The notes under the pieces were generated by a model. It worked only from the letters and a program-made list of their open reading frames with translations. It was not told the origin of the DNA and did no database searches. From NCBI GenBank assembly GCA_028873575.1, contig JAGWHY010000001.1, positions 124,001 to 188,000 of the forward strand: a stretch of 64,000 bases of DNA. The letters are read 5' to 3'. Positions 26,702 through 34,049 of the stretch are shown one piece after another. The translations under genes were made by a program, and so were the position numbers. The stretch's first letter is position 1, and each line of letters starts with the position of its first letter. This DNA comes from Acidobacteriota bacterium. Its GTDB lineage: Bacteria; Actinomycetota; Acidimicrobiia; Acidimicrobiales; RAAP-2.

Positions 26702-27940
26702 GTGATTTCCTACGACGATGCGCGCGCCTACGTTCTATCGCTGATCGAGGCCCTCGAGCCGCGCCCGCTCGCACTCGACGACGCGCTGGGTTGCGTGATC
26801 GCCCAGCGGGTGGTCGCCACCGAAGCGGTCCCGGGCTTCGCCAACTCCTCGATGGACGGCTACGCGTTACGCGCTGACGACACGCGCGACGTGCCGACGC
26901 GCCTTCGCGTAACGGGCACGACGCTGGCGGGGGCTGCGCCCTCAGCGCCCGTGGCCCCCGGAGAGGCCCGACGGATTATGACCGGAGCCCCACTGCCTCC
27001 CGGTGCCGACAGCGTGTTCATGATTGAAGAAGTTGACGTGCTCGACGAGGGTCGCGTCGTCGTCATCCCTCGCCGGGCGTCGCGTGGTCAGAACGTGCGC
27101 CAACCGGGCGAGGACGTGACGCCCGGTGACGTGTTAGTCGTCGACGGCGACGTGTTAAGTCCTCCCCGGATTGGGGTACTCGCCTCTCAGGGCGTGCGCA
27201 CGGTGCTGGCCCGTCCGCGACCACGAGTCGGCGTCGTCTCGACGGGCAACGAACTCATCACCGAGGGGGGTCCTTTAGGGCCGGGTCAGATTCGTGACAC
27301 GAACGGTCCCCTGGTGCGCGCCCTATTGCGCGACGCCGGATTCCAGGCGGTTGACCTCGGGGTCGCACTCGACGATGAAGCGGCCACCACCGCGTTGCTC
27401 GCCGCGGGCGCCGCGACCTGTGACGCGGTCATCTCGACCGGTGGCGTGAGCGTCGGCGACGTTGACCACGTCAAGGCCGCCATTACGCATCTCGGGGGCG
27501 AGCGCTCACGTTGGATGCAGATCGCGCTGCGACCGGGTAAGCCCTTCGCCGTGGGCGTCACGGCCGCGTCGACGCCGCTCTTCGGTCTGCCGGGCAATCC
27601 AGTGTCGACGCGGGTGAGTTTCGAGCTCTTCGTTCGACCCGCGCTGCGACGCATGGCCGGCCATCGCGACGTCGATCGACCACGGGTGCGTGCGGTGCTC
27701 GACGTTGCCTTGACGCGCAACCACGACCAAAAACTGCACGTCTTGCACGCGCGGGTTGTCGTAGGAGACGACGGGCGTTGGCACGTCGTCGAACTCGTGC
27801 GCCACGGATCTCACTTACTCCACGCGATCGCGCGGGCCAACGCGATGCTGCTCTACCCCGAAGGACCGGACCTCGCGACAGGTGACGAGGTGGAGGTGTT
27901 GTTGCTGTCAATGGAGTCGTTGAACGGTGAGGTCGAGTGA
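26702..27940 (+). CDS. moeA: Molybdopterin molybdenumtransferase
   Basis: Inserts molybdate into adenylated molybdopterin. Domain order matches MoeA: N-terminal VPGFANSSMDGYALRADD, the metal-loading loop RRIMTGAPLPPGADSVFMIEEV, RQPGEDV, then the MogA-like domain with VVSTGNELI, ISTGGVSVGDVDHVKAAI and FGLPGNPVSTRVSFELFVRPAL. The C-terminal beta-barrel is shorter but present. Length is 412 residues. GTG start preceded by GTGAGG. moaD overlaps its end by 4 bases. Confidence 0.95.
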   Translation: MISYDDARAYVLSLIEALEPRPLALDDALGCVIAQRVVATEAVPGFANSSMDGYALRADDTRDVPTRLRVTGTTLAGAAPSAPVAPGEARRIMTGAPLPPGADSVFMIEEVDVLDEGRVVVIPRRASRGQNVRQPGEDVTPGDVLVVDGDVLSPPRIGVLASQGVRTVLARPRPRVGVVSTGNELITEGGPLGPGQIRDTNGPLVRALLRDAGFQAVDLGVALDDEAATTALLAAGAATCDAVISTGGVSVGDVDHVKAAITHLGGERSRWMQIALRPGKPFAVGVTAASTPLFGLPGNPVSTRVSFELFVRPALRRMAGHRDVDRPRVRAVLDVALTRNHDQKLHVLHARVVVGDDGRWHVVELVRHGSHLLHAIARANAMLLYPEGPDLATGDEVEVLLLSMESLNGEVE

Positions 27941-28173
27941 CGACGCTGCTCTTGCTCGGTCCGGCACGTGAAGCGGCCGGCGTGGCGCGCGACGAGTTTG
28001 TGGGCGCCACGATCGACGAGATTCTCGACGCGGCGATCGCGCGATACGGCGAGGCGTTTACGCGGGTCCTCGCCGTGAGTCAGGTGTGGCTCAACGGCGA
28101 AGCGACGTCGCGCGACGCGCCAGTGGGCCCTCAGGACGAAGTCGTGGTGCTGCCACCAATCTCAGGGGGATGA
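27937..28173 (+). CDS. moaD: Molybdopterin synthase sulfur carrier subunit
   Basis: A 78-residue ubiquitin-fold sulfur carrier. The core is LLLLGPAREAAGVARDEFVG and it ends DEVVVLPPISGG, the diglycine that becomes a thiocarboxylate. GTG start within the moeA stop (GTGA). Its last 43 bases overlap the 3' end of the opposite-strand mogA gene, so the diglycine codons are also coding on the other strand. Confidence 0.94.
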   Translation: MTTLLLLGPAREAAGVARDEFVGATIDEILDAAIARYGEAFTRVLAVSQVWLNGEATSRDAPVGPQDEVVVLPPISGG

Positions 28174-28637
28174 GGGGCGTTCGCGCCCCGCAAGAGTTCA
28201 AGCGCGTGGGCCAACATCGGCAGTACGGCGTCGAGACTCTCGACCGCGCCCTTGGGTGAGCCGGGCGTGTTGAGGATGAGGGCGCGGCCGCGCGTGCCCG
28301 ATCGTCCGCGCGACAGCGCGCCGTAGGGGTGGGCGTCACGCATGCGCTCACTCAAGCCGGGCGCCTCGCGTTCCAGGATTGACTGGGTCGCTTCGGGGGT
28401 CAGGTCGCGTGGCGCGAAGCCGGTGCCCCCCGTCGTCACGATGAGTCCGGCGAATCCGTCACTGAGCTCGCGCAACGCGTCGGCGACGGTGTCGACCCCG
28501 TCAGCGACGACCCGCTGGTCCACGACCACGTAGCCGACGTCACGCAGGCGCGCCGCGAGTAACGGGCCAGCCCCGTCCTCGCGCGTGCCGGCGGCGACGG
28601 AATCTGACACCGTCAAGATTTTCGCGTGAAGCTGCAC
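28131..28637 (-). CDS. mogA: Molybdopterin adenylyltransferase (MogA/MoaB type)
   Basis: Activates molybdopterin with ATP before metal insertion. Start region VQLHAKILTVSDSVAAGTREDGAG, active-site block VTTGGTGFAPRDLTPEA (68-84), then GRALILNTPGSPKGAVESLDAVL. GTG 28637 gives 168 residues beginning at the first strand. Longer in-frame starts run into the neighbouring promoter and gene. It converges on moaD with a 43-base overlap. It is the only gene of the moaE-side cluster on the reverse strand. Confidence 0.9.
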   Translation of the reverse strand: MQLHAKILTVSDSVAAGTREDGAGPLLAARLRDVGYVVVDQRVVADGVDTVADALRELSDGFAGLIVTTGGTGFAPRDLTPEATQSILEREAPGLSERMRDAHPYGALSRGRSGTRGRALILNTPGSPKGAVESLDAVLPMLAHALELLRGANAPHPPEIGGSTTTSS

Positions 28638-28715
28638 GATTGGAGCGTACGACACGGGCCTCGCGGGATCCGCCCGCGGCGCGGTGCCGCCGAGAATCTT
28701 TTGACGGCGAACCTC

Positions 28716-28721
28716 TAAGGT
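28716..28721 (+). promoter_or_regulatory. -10 box of the leaderless AAA+ gene
   Basis: TAAGGT, 6 bases, then ATG 28728; no ribosome-binding site. A TTGACG element lies only 9 bases upstream of the hexamer, too close to act as a -35. Confidence 0.5.
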
Positions 28722-28727
28722 AACCCT

Positions 28728-30152
28728 ATGAGCACCCCTGAAGCCCCCGCCCACCTGCCTCGGACTCTCGGCGCGCTGCGCGCGTCGGGTTACGAATCGC
28801 GCTCGGTGCGTGATGAACTGCGCCGCAACCTCGAAGCCCGTTTGGCCAGTGGTCAGCCGCTCTCCTCGGCCGTGTTGGGCTACGAGGACACGGTGTTGCC
28901 CCAACTCGAGACGGCCCTACTCGCCGGCCACGACGTCATCTTGCTCGGCGAGCGCGGTCAGGCGAAGACCCGCATGATTCGCTCGCTCGTGGAGCTCCTC
29001 GACGAGTGGCTTCCGATCGTCGAGGGTTCGGACGTGCGTGACGACCCCTACGCGCCGATCTCGGCCTACGGCATCGACACGGTGCGCGAACGTGGCGACG
29101 ACACGCCGATCGCCTGGGTGCATCGCCAGCAGCGTTTCGCCGAGAAGTTGGCTTCGCCCGACACCTCGATGGCCGACTTGATCGGTGAGGTTGACCCCAT
29201 CAAGGTGGCCGGGGGACTTTTTCTCGACGACCCCAAGGCCCTGTCGTACGGTCTCGTGCCGAAGTCCAATCGCGGGATCTTCGCGATCAACGAGTTGCCC
29301 GACCTCGCCGAGCGTATTCAAGTCGGTCTCTTGAACGTGCTCGAAGAGCGCGACGTGCAGATTCGTGGCCACCTCGTGCGTCTCGAACTCGACGTGTTGG
29401 TGGTCGCGACGGCGAACCCGGAGGACTACACCAACCGCGGGCGCTTGATCACTCCGCTGAAGGACCGCTTCGGATCGCAGATTCGCACGCACTACCCCTT
29501 TGAGGTCACGACCGAAATTGCGATCATGCACCAAGAAGCGCACCTCCCGCCGTCGACCAAGGAGATTCGCGTGCCGTGGTTTATCGACGACGTCGTCGCG
29601 CGCGTCAGCCACGTCGCGCGTAAGAGCCACGTGATCTCGCAACGTTCCGGTGTGTCGGTGCGCCTTTCGATCGCCAACTACGAGACCGTCATCGCCAGTG
29701 CGCTGCGGCGCACGTTGCGCACCGGTGACGCGGCCGTGGTGCCGCGCGTCAGTGACCTGAGCGCCATCGTGCAGTCGACGCAGGGCAAGATCGAGTTCGA
29801 CACCATGGACGACAACGACGCCGACCAGGTCATCGCCGCGCTGGTGGGTCTCGCGGTGCGCCAGTGCTTCAGTGAACACGTGTTGCTCGAAGAGGCGCCG
29901 GACATCGTGAACGCCTTCAACGCCGAAGTGGTCGTGCACACCGGCGACGATCTGCCCGACGCCGACTACCTCGCGGTCTTGACGGCGATGCCCGCGCTCG
30001 AGGCGCCGGTGCGCCGCGTGGCGGGACCACACGCCACGGACGGTGAGATGGCGTCCGCCGCGGAGTTCGTGCTGGAAGGTCTCTACCTGACCAAGCGTCT
30101 CGCCAAGGACGCGTCGGGGGCTCGAGCGCTCTATCGCTCGCGGAACCGGTAG
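28728..30152 (+). CDS. MoxR/magnesium-chelatase-I-like AAA+ ATPase
   Basis: Residues 62-330 form an AAA+ core. The P-loop is GERGQAKTR at 74-82 (an Ala replaces the usual Gly before Lys). A ChlI-like insert follows (VDPIKVAGGLFLDDPKALSYG), then Walker B-type GIFAINELPDLAERIQ, LLNVLEERDVQIRG, and sensor 1 VVATANPEDYTNRGRLITPLKDRFG. Length is 474 residues. The next gene, overlapping by one base, encodes a VWA protein: the usual ChlI/ChlD or MoxR/VWA pairing for metal insertion or protein remodelling. No chlorophyll genes are present, so true Mg-chelatase function is unlikely. The client is unknown. Confidence 0.86.
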   Translation: MSTPEAPAHLPRTLGALRASGYESRSVRDELRRNLEARLASGQPLSSAVLGYEDTVLPQLETALLAGHDVILLGERGQAKTRMIRSLVELLDEWLPIVEGSDVRDDPYAPISAYGIDTVRERGDDTPIAWVHRQQRFAEKLASPDTSMADLIGEVDPIKVAGGLFLDDPKALSYGLVPKSNRGIFAINELPDLAERIQVGLLNVLEERDVQIRGHLVRLELDVLVVATANPEDYTNRGRLITPLKDRFGSQIRTHYPFEVTTEIAIMHQEAHLPPSTKEIRVPWFIDDVVARVSHVARKSHVISQRSGVSVRLSIANYETVIASALRRTLRTGDAAVVPRVSDLSAIVQSTQGKIEFDTMDDNDADQVIAALVGLAVRQCFSEHVLLEEAPDIVNAFNAEVVVHTGDDLPDADYLAVLTAMPALEAPVRRVAGPHATDGEMASAAEFVLEGLYLTKRLAKDASGARALYRSRNR

Positions 30153-32146
30153 TGGCCGTTCGCTACGGCTTTCGTCGTTTCGGCGACGACGACGACTTCA
30201 ACGACCTCGACGTCGACGAGATGCTGCGTCTGTTGGCCGACGACTATATGGAGTCCGGCGACCTCGACGACGCCATGGATCGACTCTTGCGCGAGGGATT
30301 CACCACGGAGAGTGGCGAGCGGGTCGAGGGCCTGCGTGAACTGCTCGAGCGCACCCGCGCCCGACGTCGCGAGCTCGAACAACAAGGTGATCCCAGCGGC
30401 GAGATGGCGCGCTACCGCGATTGGCTCGAGGAGATCGAGGCCGTGGAGAACGCGGAGCTCGACGCCCTCTTAGAAGAGGCCGAGGCGTCGGGCGACGAGC
30501 GCCGCGCCGAGGTCACGCGCGACCTGGTCGATCAGCGGCGCATGCAACAAGACCTTATGAGTGAGCGCTTCGCCGAGCGCGTGGGTCAGTATCAAAACTA
30601 CGAGTTCGTCTCGTCGGAGGCGCGCGAGGAGTTCGAGTCGATGGTGGGCGAGCTCGAGCGTGACGTCTTAAACACGTACTTTGAACAGTCCAAAGAGTTC
30701 TTGGGGTCGCCCGACCCCGAGGAGATGGCGCGTCTGCGCGACATGATGGACGCGCTCTCGACGATGATCGAACAAGATCGCGCCGGCGAGCCCCTGGATC
30801 CGACCTTTGACTCGTTCATGGAAAAGTTCGGGGATTACTTTCCGGGCGCCGAGAGTCTCGAGGACGTGATTCGTCAAATGGCCGAGCGCGCCGCCGCCGC
30901 GGAGGCCATGTTCAATTCGCTGTCGGCCGAACAACAAAGCGAGTTGCGCTCGCTCTTTGACCAAATGATGCAGAACATGGAGATCAATTTCTCGATGAAC
31001 CGCTTGGTCTCGAACCTACGTATGGCCACCCCCGAACTCGACTGGAATCGGGCGCACCGTACGCGCGGCCAAGGTAGCGGCTCCTTCGCCGACGCGACGG
31101 ACGTCGCCGAGTCACTCGGTCAACTCAGGGACCTCGAAGACTTTCTGGGCCGCTCCAGTGCGGCGCAGAGCCTGCCGGAGGTCGATCTTGACGCCGTGCG
31201 CCGACACCTCGGCGACGACGCCGCGCGCCACGTGGCGCGCCTGCAAAAGGCCATGCAGGCGCTGAAGGACCAAGGCTTCATTGATCGCCACTCTCGTCGC
31301 CTGGAGCTGACCGCCAAAGGCGTACGTCAGATCGGTCAATTGGCGCTGCGCGATCTCTTCGCGCAGTTACGTACGACCCCGACGCTCGGCCAGCACCGCG
31401 AGGCGACGATCGCGCGTGGTGGCGACCGCGAAGAGACCTCGAAGCCCTGGGAGCCGGGGGAGGCCTTCGCGCTACACCTGCCCAAGACGTTGCGCAACGC
31501 CGTCCTTCGTCAAGGTCCGGGGACCCCGGTGCGTTTGATCGCCGACGACTTCGAGGTGGAGGAGTACGAAGCAGCGCGGCGTTCGGCCACGGTCTTCGCG
31601 ATCGACCTGTCGCTCTCGATGGCCATGCGCGGCAACCTCGTGCCGGCGAAGAAGATGGTGCTCGCGCTGACCCAACTCATTCGCTCGAAGTTTCCGCGCG
31701 ACTTCGTCGCGGTGGTGGGCTTTGGCGAACGGGCCATGGAACTCAAACTCGAAGACGTGCCGTCACTCACGATTGACTACAACTACGGCACGAACCTCCA
31801 GCACGCGCTGGCGCTGAGCCGCCACCTGCTGCGCAACGAGCGCGGCGACCGCCAAGTCGTGGTCGTCACCGACGGCGAGCCGACGGCCCACCTCACCGCG
31901 ACGGGGGAGCCATTCTTCTCCTGGCCACCGGTGCGCGAGACCTTGGAAAAGACCATGGCCGAGGTCCTGCGCTGCACCAAAGCCAACATCACCATCAACA
32001 CCTTCGCGCTCGATATTGAGCGCAGTCAGTTCCCCTTCGTGGAGCAGATCGCCAAGGTCAACGGTGGGCGCCTTTTCTACACTGACGTCGACGAACTCGG
32101 GGCGTACGCCCTGAACGACTTCGTACGTCACCGCCGCGCCGGTTAG
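30152..32146 (+). CDS. VWA-domain partner of the AAA+ ATPase
   Basis: Residues 1-300 are very acidic, helical and Glu/Arg-rich (many E.R repeats, probably coiled coil). Residues about 475-660 form a von Willebrand A domain. Its MIDAS motif is FAIDLSLSMAM (DxSxS), with later metal residues in YGTNLQHAL and VTDGEPTAH. Length is 664 residues. The GTG start shares a base with the preceding stop (TAGTG). It probably recruits a target to the ATPase; the same ATPase-VWA arrangement is found in mycobacteria, where function is also unclear. Confidence 0.84.
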   Translation: MAVRYGFRRFGDDDDFNDLDVDEMLRLLADDYMESGDLDDAMDRLLREGFTTESGERVEGLRELLERTRARRRELEQQGDPSGEMARYRDWLEEIEAVENAELDALLEEAEASGDERRAEVTRDLVDQRRMQQDLMSERFAERVGQYQNYEFVSSEAREEFESMVGELERDVLNTYFEQSKEFLGSPDPEEMARLRDMMDALSTMIEQDRAGEPLDPTFDSFMEKFGDYFPGAESLEDVIRQMAERAAAAEAMFNSLSAEQQSELRSLFDQMMQNMEINFSMNRLVSNLRMATPELDWNRAHRTRGQGSGSFADATDVAESLGQLRDLEDFLGRSSAAQSLPEVDLDAVRRHLGDDAARHVARLQKAMQALKDQGFIDRHSRRLELTAKGVRQIGQLALRDLFAQLRTTPTLGQHREATIARGGDREETSKPWEPGEAFALHLPKTLRNAVLRQGPGTPVRLIADDFEVEEYEAARRSATVFAIDLSLSMAMRGNLVPAKKMVLALTQLIRSKFPRDFVAVVGFGERAMELKLEDVPSLTIDYNYGTNLQHALALSRHLLRNERGDRQVVVVTDGEPTAHLTATGEPFFSWPPVRETLEKTMAEVLRCTKANITINTFALDIERSQFPFVEQIAKVNGGRLFYTDVDELGAYALNDFVRHRRAG

Positions 32147-32165
32147 CCAGAAGCCGCCTTCATCA

Positions 32166-32182
32166 GGAATTTTATAAATTCC
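32166..32182. repeat. AT-rich inverted repeat GGAATTT-tat-AAATTCC
   Basis: Perfect 7-bp arms around a 3-base centre. It is strikingly AT-rich for this genome and lies just after the VWA gene and just upstream of the whiB promoter. It could be an operator, or a weak end-of-gene hairpin. Confidence 0.5.
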
Positions 32183-32184
32183 AT

Positions 32185-32213
32185 TTGCAATTTCGCGCTA
32201 ACCCCGACACAAT
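32185..32213 (+). promoter_or_regulatory. Probable whiB promoter
   Basis: TTGCAA (32185-32190), a 17-base spacer, then CACAAT (32208-32213). This is the best -35/-10 pair seen in the window. The predicted start of transcription, about 32220, falls inside the palindrome at 32216-32237. Confidence 0.5.
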
Positions 32214-32215
32214 GA

Positions 32216-32237
32216 CACCGTTGTAATTACATCGGTG
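32216..32237. promoter_or_regulatory. 22-bp palindromic operator candidate upstream of whiB
   Basis: Half-sites CACCG / CGGTG flank a perfect 10-bp core TGTAATTACA, with one symmetric mismatch pair between them. It overlaps the predicted transcription start and lies 28 bases before the whiB GTG, a typical position for a repressor site. Confidence 0.55.
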
Positions 32238-32265
32238 GCAGTGGCCGCCTTTCGGGAGGAGCAGC

Positions 32266-32541
32266 GTGGAGATCGTCGAACTTCTAAGCGGTATGGAAGA
32301 CCGTGGATGGCAAGCGCGCGCGAACTGCATGGGGGTCGATCCCGACCTCTTCTTCCCCGAACGGGGCGCCTCGACGCGCGAGGCCAAAGAGGTCTGTCGC
32401 GGCTGCGTCGTGCGTGACGACTGCCTGGAGTACGCGCTCGATAACGGCGAGAAGTTCGGGATTTGGGGCGGGATGAGCGAGCGCGAGCGTCGCCGTCTGC
32501 GTCGCGCTCGCGCTATCGAGCGACGGGCCAAGGCCGTCTAG
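32266..32541 (+). CDS. WhiB-family iron-sulfur transcription regulator
   Basis: A 91-residue protein with the four [4Fe-4S] cysteines Cys21, Cys44, Cys47 and Cys53 (CMG...CRGCVVRDDC). The glycine turn is FGIWGGMSERERR, followed by a basic C-terminal tail for DNA contact. WhiB proteins bind the sigma factor and sense redox or nitric oxide. GTG start with GGGAGGAG at 7 bases. The cysteine spacing and the GIWGG turn fit the WhiB1/WhiB2 group; the subgroup is not certain. Its promoter carries a 22-bp palindrome. It converges on ftcD with a 4-base overlap. Confidence 0.93.
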   Translation: MEIVELLSGMEDRGWQARANCMGVDPDLFFPERGASTREAKEVCRGCVVRDDCLEYALDNGEKFGIWGGMSERERRRLRRARAIERRAKAV

Positions 32542-33350
32542 GCGCGGCGCGCTTCGATCGTCGCCTCCAGCGACAGGCCCAGCTGCGCCCAGCGTTGCGG
32601 GCTCTCATGACGAAGAACCGCCTCGGGCAGTAGCCCCACCAATTCCCCGCGTACGACGCGCTCAGCGCCGACACGCGCGACGACGTCGTCGAAGACGGCG
32701 CCCGGGCCTACCTCGTAGGGGGCCACCAGATTGCAGCTGACCTGGGTCGCGCCACCGAGATCGAAGCCAAGGGCGCGCACCTCGCGACGCCGTAGCGCGG
32801 CCGCGACGCGTTGGGTCTCGCCGAGGTCTACGTCGCGCAGCCACAGGTTCCAGGCGACCAAAACGTCGCGCACGCCCACGGCCACCGCGCCCAGCGTCGG
32901 TGAAGGTTTGTCGGGACCGAGATCGGGGGCGAGGTCCTTGAAGGCGCGACGGCGGACCTGGGGCAGGCTTCGTTCGTTCACCCCGGGGAAACTGGCGTAG
33001 AAGAAGACCGGCACGTCGAAGGTCTCGGCGATCCAGCGCGCGGTCTCGTCGCGCAGGACGTAGGCGAGCGTGACGTCGTCGTCGTAGGCGACGAAGGGCA
33101 CGACGTCCACGACGCCAAATCGGGGGTGCACGCCCTCGTGGCCTTGGAGGCTCAGGCGTTGGTACGCCGCGCCAATGAGGGCGCGCACGTCACGCGCGAG
33201 CGCCGGGGGTTCGCCGAGCAGTGTGAAGACGCTGCGGTGATGAACAGGGTCGTGGTGCAGGTCGCGCATCGACGCACCGGCCGCCGCGGCGAGCTCGGCG
33301 AGCGCGGCGACGTCGCGGCCTTCAGCGACGTTAAGTACGCACTCGAACAC
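32538..33350 (-). CDS. ftcD: Glutamate formimidoyltransferase
   Basis: Transfers the formimino group of formimidoylglutamate to tetrahydrofolate. Start VFECVLNVAEGRD matches the family's ECVPNFSEGRD. HHRSVFTLLGEP, HEGVHPRFGVVDVVPF (substrate-binding His) and LVAWNLWLRDVDLGETQ follow. GTG 33350 gives 270 residues beginning at the conserved motif and placed 5 bases after the upstream whiB stop. A longer start would run inside whiB. This is the formiminotransferase domain alone, without the cyclodeaminase domain. It is far from the hut operon. Confidence 0.86.
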   Translation of the reverse strand: MFECVLNVAEGRDVAALAELAAAAGASMRDLHHDPVHHRSVFTLLGEPPALARDVRALIGAAYQRLSLQGHEGVHPRFGVVDVVPFVAYDDDVTLAYVLRDETARWIAETFDVPVFFYASFPGVNERSLPQVRRRAFKDLAPDLGPDKPSPTLGAVAVGVRDVLVAWNLWLRDVDLGETQRVAAALRRREVRALGFDLGGATQVSCNLVAPYEVGPGAVFDDVVARVGAERVVRGELVGLLPEAVLRHESPQRWAQLGLSLEATIEARRA

Positions 33351-33355
33351 GGGGC

Positions 33356-33607
33356 CTAAGAGGCGTCGCGGTGCAAGATACGCAAGCGACGACGTTCGCG
33401 CGCCAGACGGCGCCGTTCGCGTTCGCTGCAGCCACCCCACACGCCGTGATCAATGTGTTGGGCGAGGGCGTACTCCAGGCACTGTGCGGCGACGGGGCAG
33501 CTCTTACAGATGCGTTGGGCGGCCAGTACCCCGAGACCGTCGCGCGGGAAGAAGACCTCCGCCGGGTAGTCCCTGCACTTGCCGTCTGCCATCCATTCAG
33601 CACCCAC
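33356..33607 (-). CDS. Second WhiB-family iron-sulfur regulator
   Basis: An 83-residue protein with Cys11, Cys34, Cys37 and Cys43 (KCRDYPAEVFFP and CKSCPVAAQCLEYA), the turn HGVWGGCSERERRRLARERRR, and a basic tail. GTG 33607 is preceded by a strong AAGGAGG at 5-6 bases, which fixes the start. A minus-strand TACTGT lies farther upstream. It is followed by ftcD after 5 bases, probably co-transcribed. A fifth Cys lies in the turn (WGGCSE). Confidence 0.92.
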   Translation of the reverse strand: MGAEWMADGKCRDYPAEVFFPRDGLGVLAAQRICKSCPVAAQCLEYALAQHIDHGVWGGCSERERRRLARERRRLRILHRDAS

Positions 33608-33693
33608 GTCGTCCTCCTTCGCCGGTCCTTTTCTTCACAGTACCGATTCGTCACGCTCCGTCATCGCTCTGCCATTTCACGTGCTCACGAGAA

Positions 33694-33722
33694 AACCCTT
33701 GTTTTCGGCCAAAATAAGGGTT
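33694..33722. repeat. 29-bp imperfect inverted repeat in the divergent whiB gap
   Basis: Arms AACCCTTgTTTT and AAAAtAAGGGTT (12 bases, one mismatch) surround the 5-base centre CGGCC. It lies between the reverse whiB gene and the forward small gene at 33771, just upstream of the latter's TAGACT box (33735-33740). It could be an operator serving either direction. Confidence 0.5.
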
Positions 33723-33734
33723 GTGGTCGACCAG

Positions 33735-33740
33735 TAGACT
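33735..33740 (+). promoter_or_regulatory. -10 box of the 92-residue gene
   Basis: TAGACT (TAnnnT) lies 30 bases before the GTG at 33771. The leader ends with AAAGGAG. Confidence 0.4.
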
Positions 33741-33770
33741 AAAAGTCCCAGACCGTTCTAAAGGAGTCTC

Positions 33771-34049
33771 GTGAGCCAGGTCCCCACCGCTGAAGCCACC
33801 GAAGTCGTCGACCCGGTTGGCCACGTCCAGGTGGTCTACCTCGGACCCGTCGCTCCGCACTGGGAGTGCCGCATGGTCTTCGGTGACGAAGAGCAGATTC
33901 AGGCCTTCGTTGACCGCGTCGACGCCCGCCTTCGCTTCCTGCCGCCCCACGACCCGCAGTTTCGTCGTAATCGCGAGCGCGTGAACCGCGACGCCGAGCG
34001 TGAGAACCTGTTGGTGGAGTGGAACCTCGGGTACGACGAAGAGGCCTAG
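33771..34049 (+). CDS. Small protein of unknown function
   Basis: Not recognised. The 92 residues include VGHVQVVYLGPVAPHWECRMVF, a likely beta strand pair, then an acidic helix (GDEEQIQAFVDRVDARLRF) and a charged tail rich in Arg, Asn and Glu. There are no membrane segment, no signal peptide and one Cys. The strong AAAGGAG before GTG and the TAGACT promoter argue that it is a real gene. It converges on the DUF2342 gene with a 4-base overlap. Confidence 0.65.
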   Translation: MSQVPTAEATEVVDPVGHVQVVYLGPVAPHWECRMVFGDEEQIQAFVDRVDARLRFLPPHDPQFRRNRERVNRDAERENLLVEWNLGYDEEA

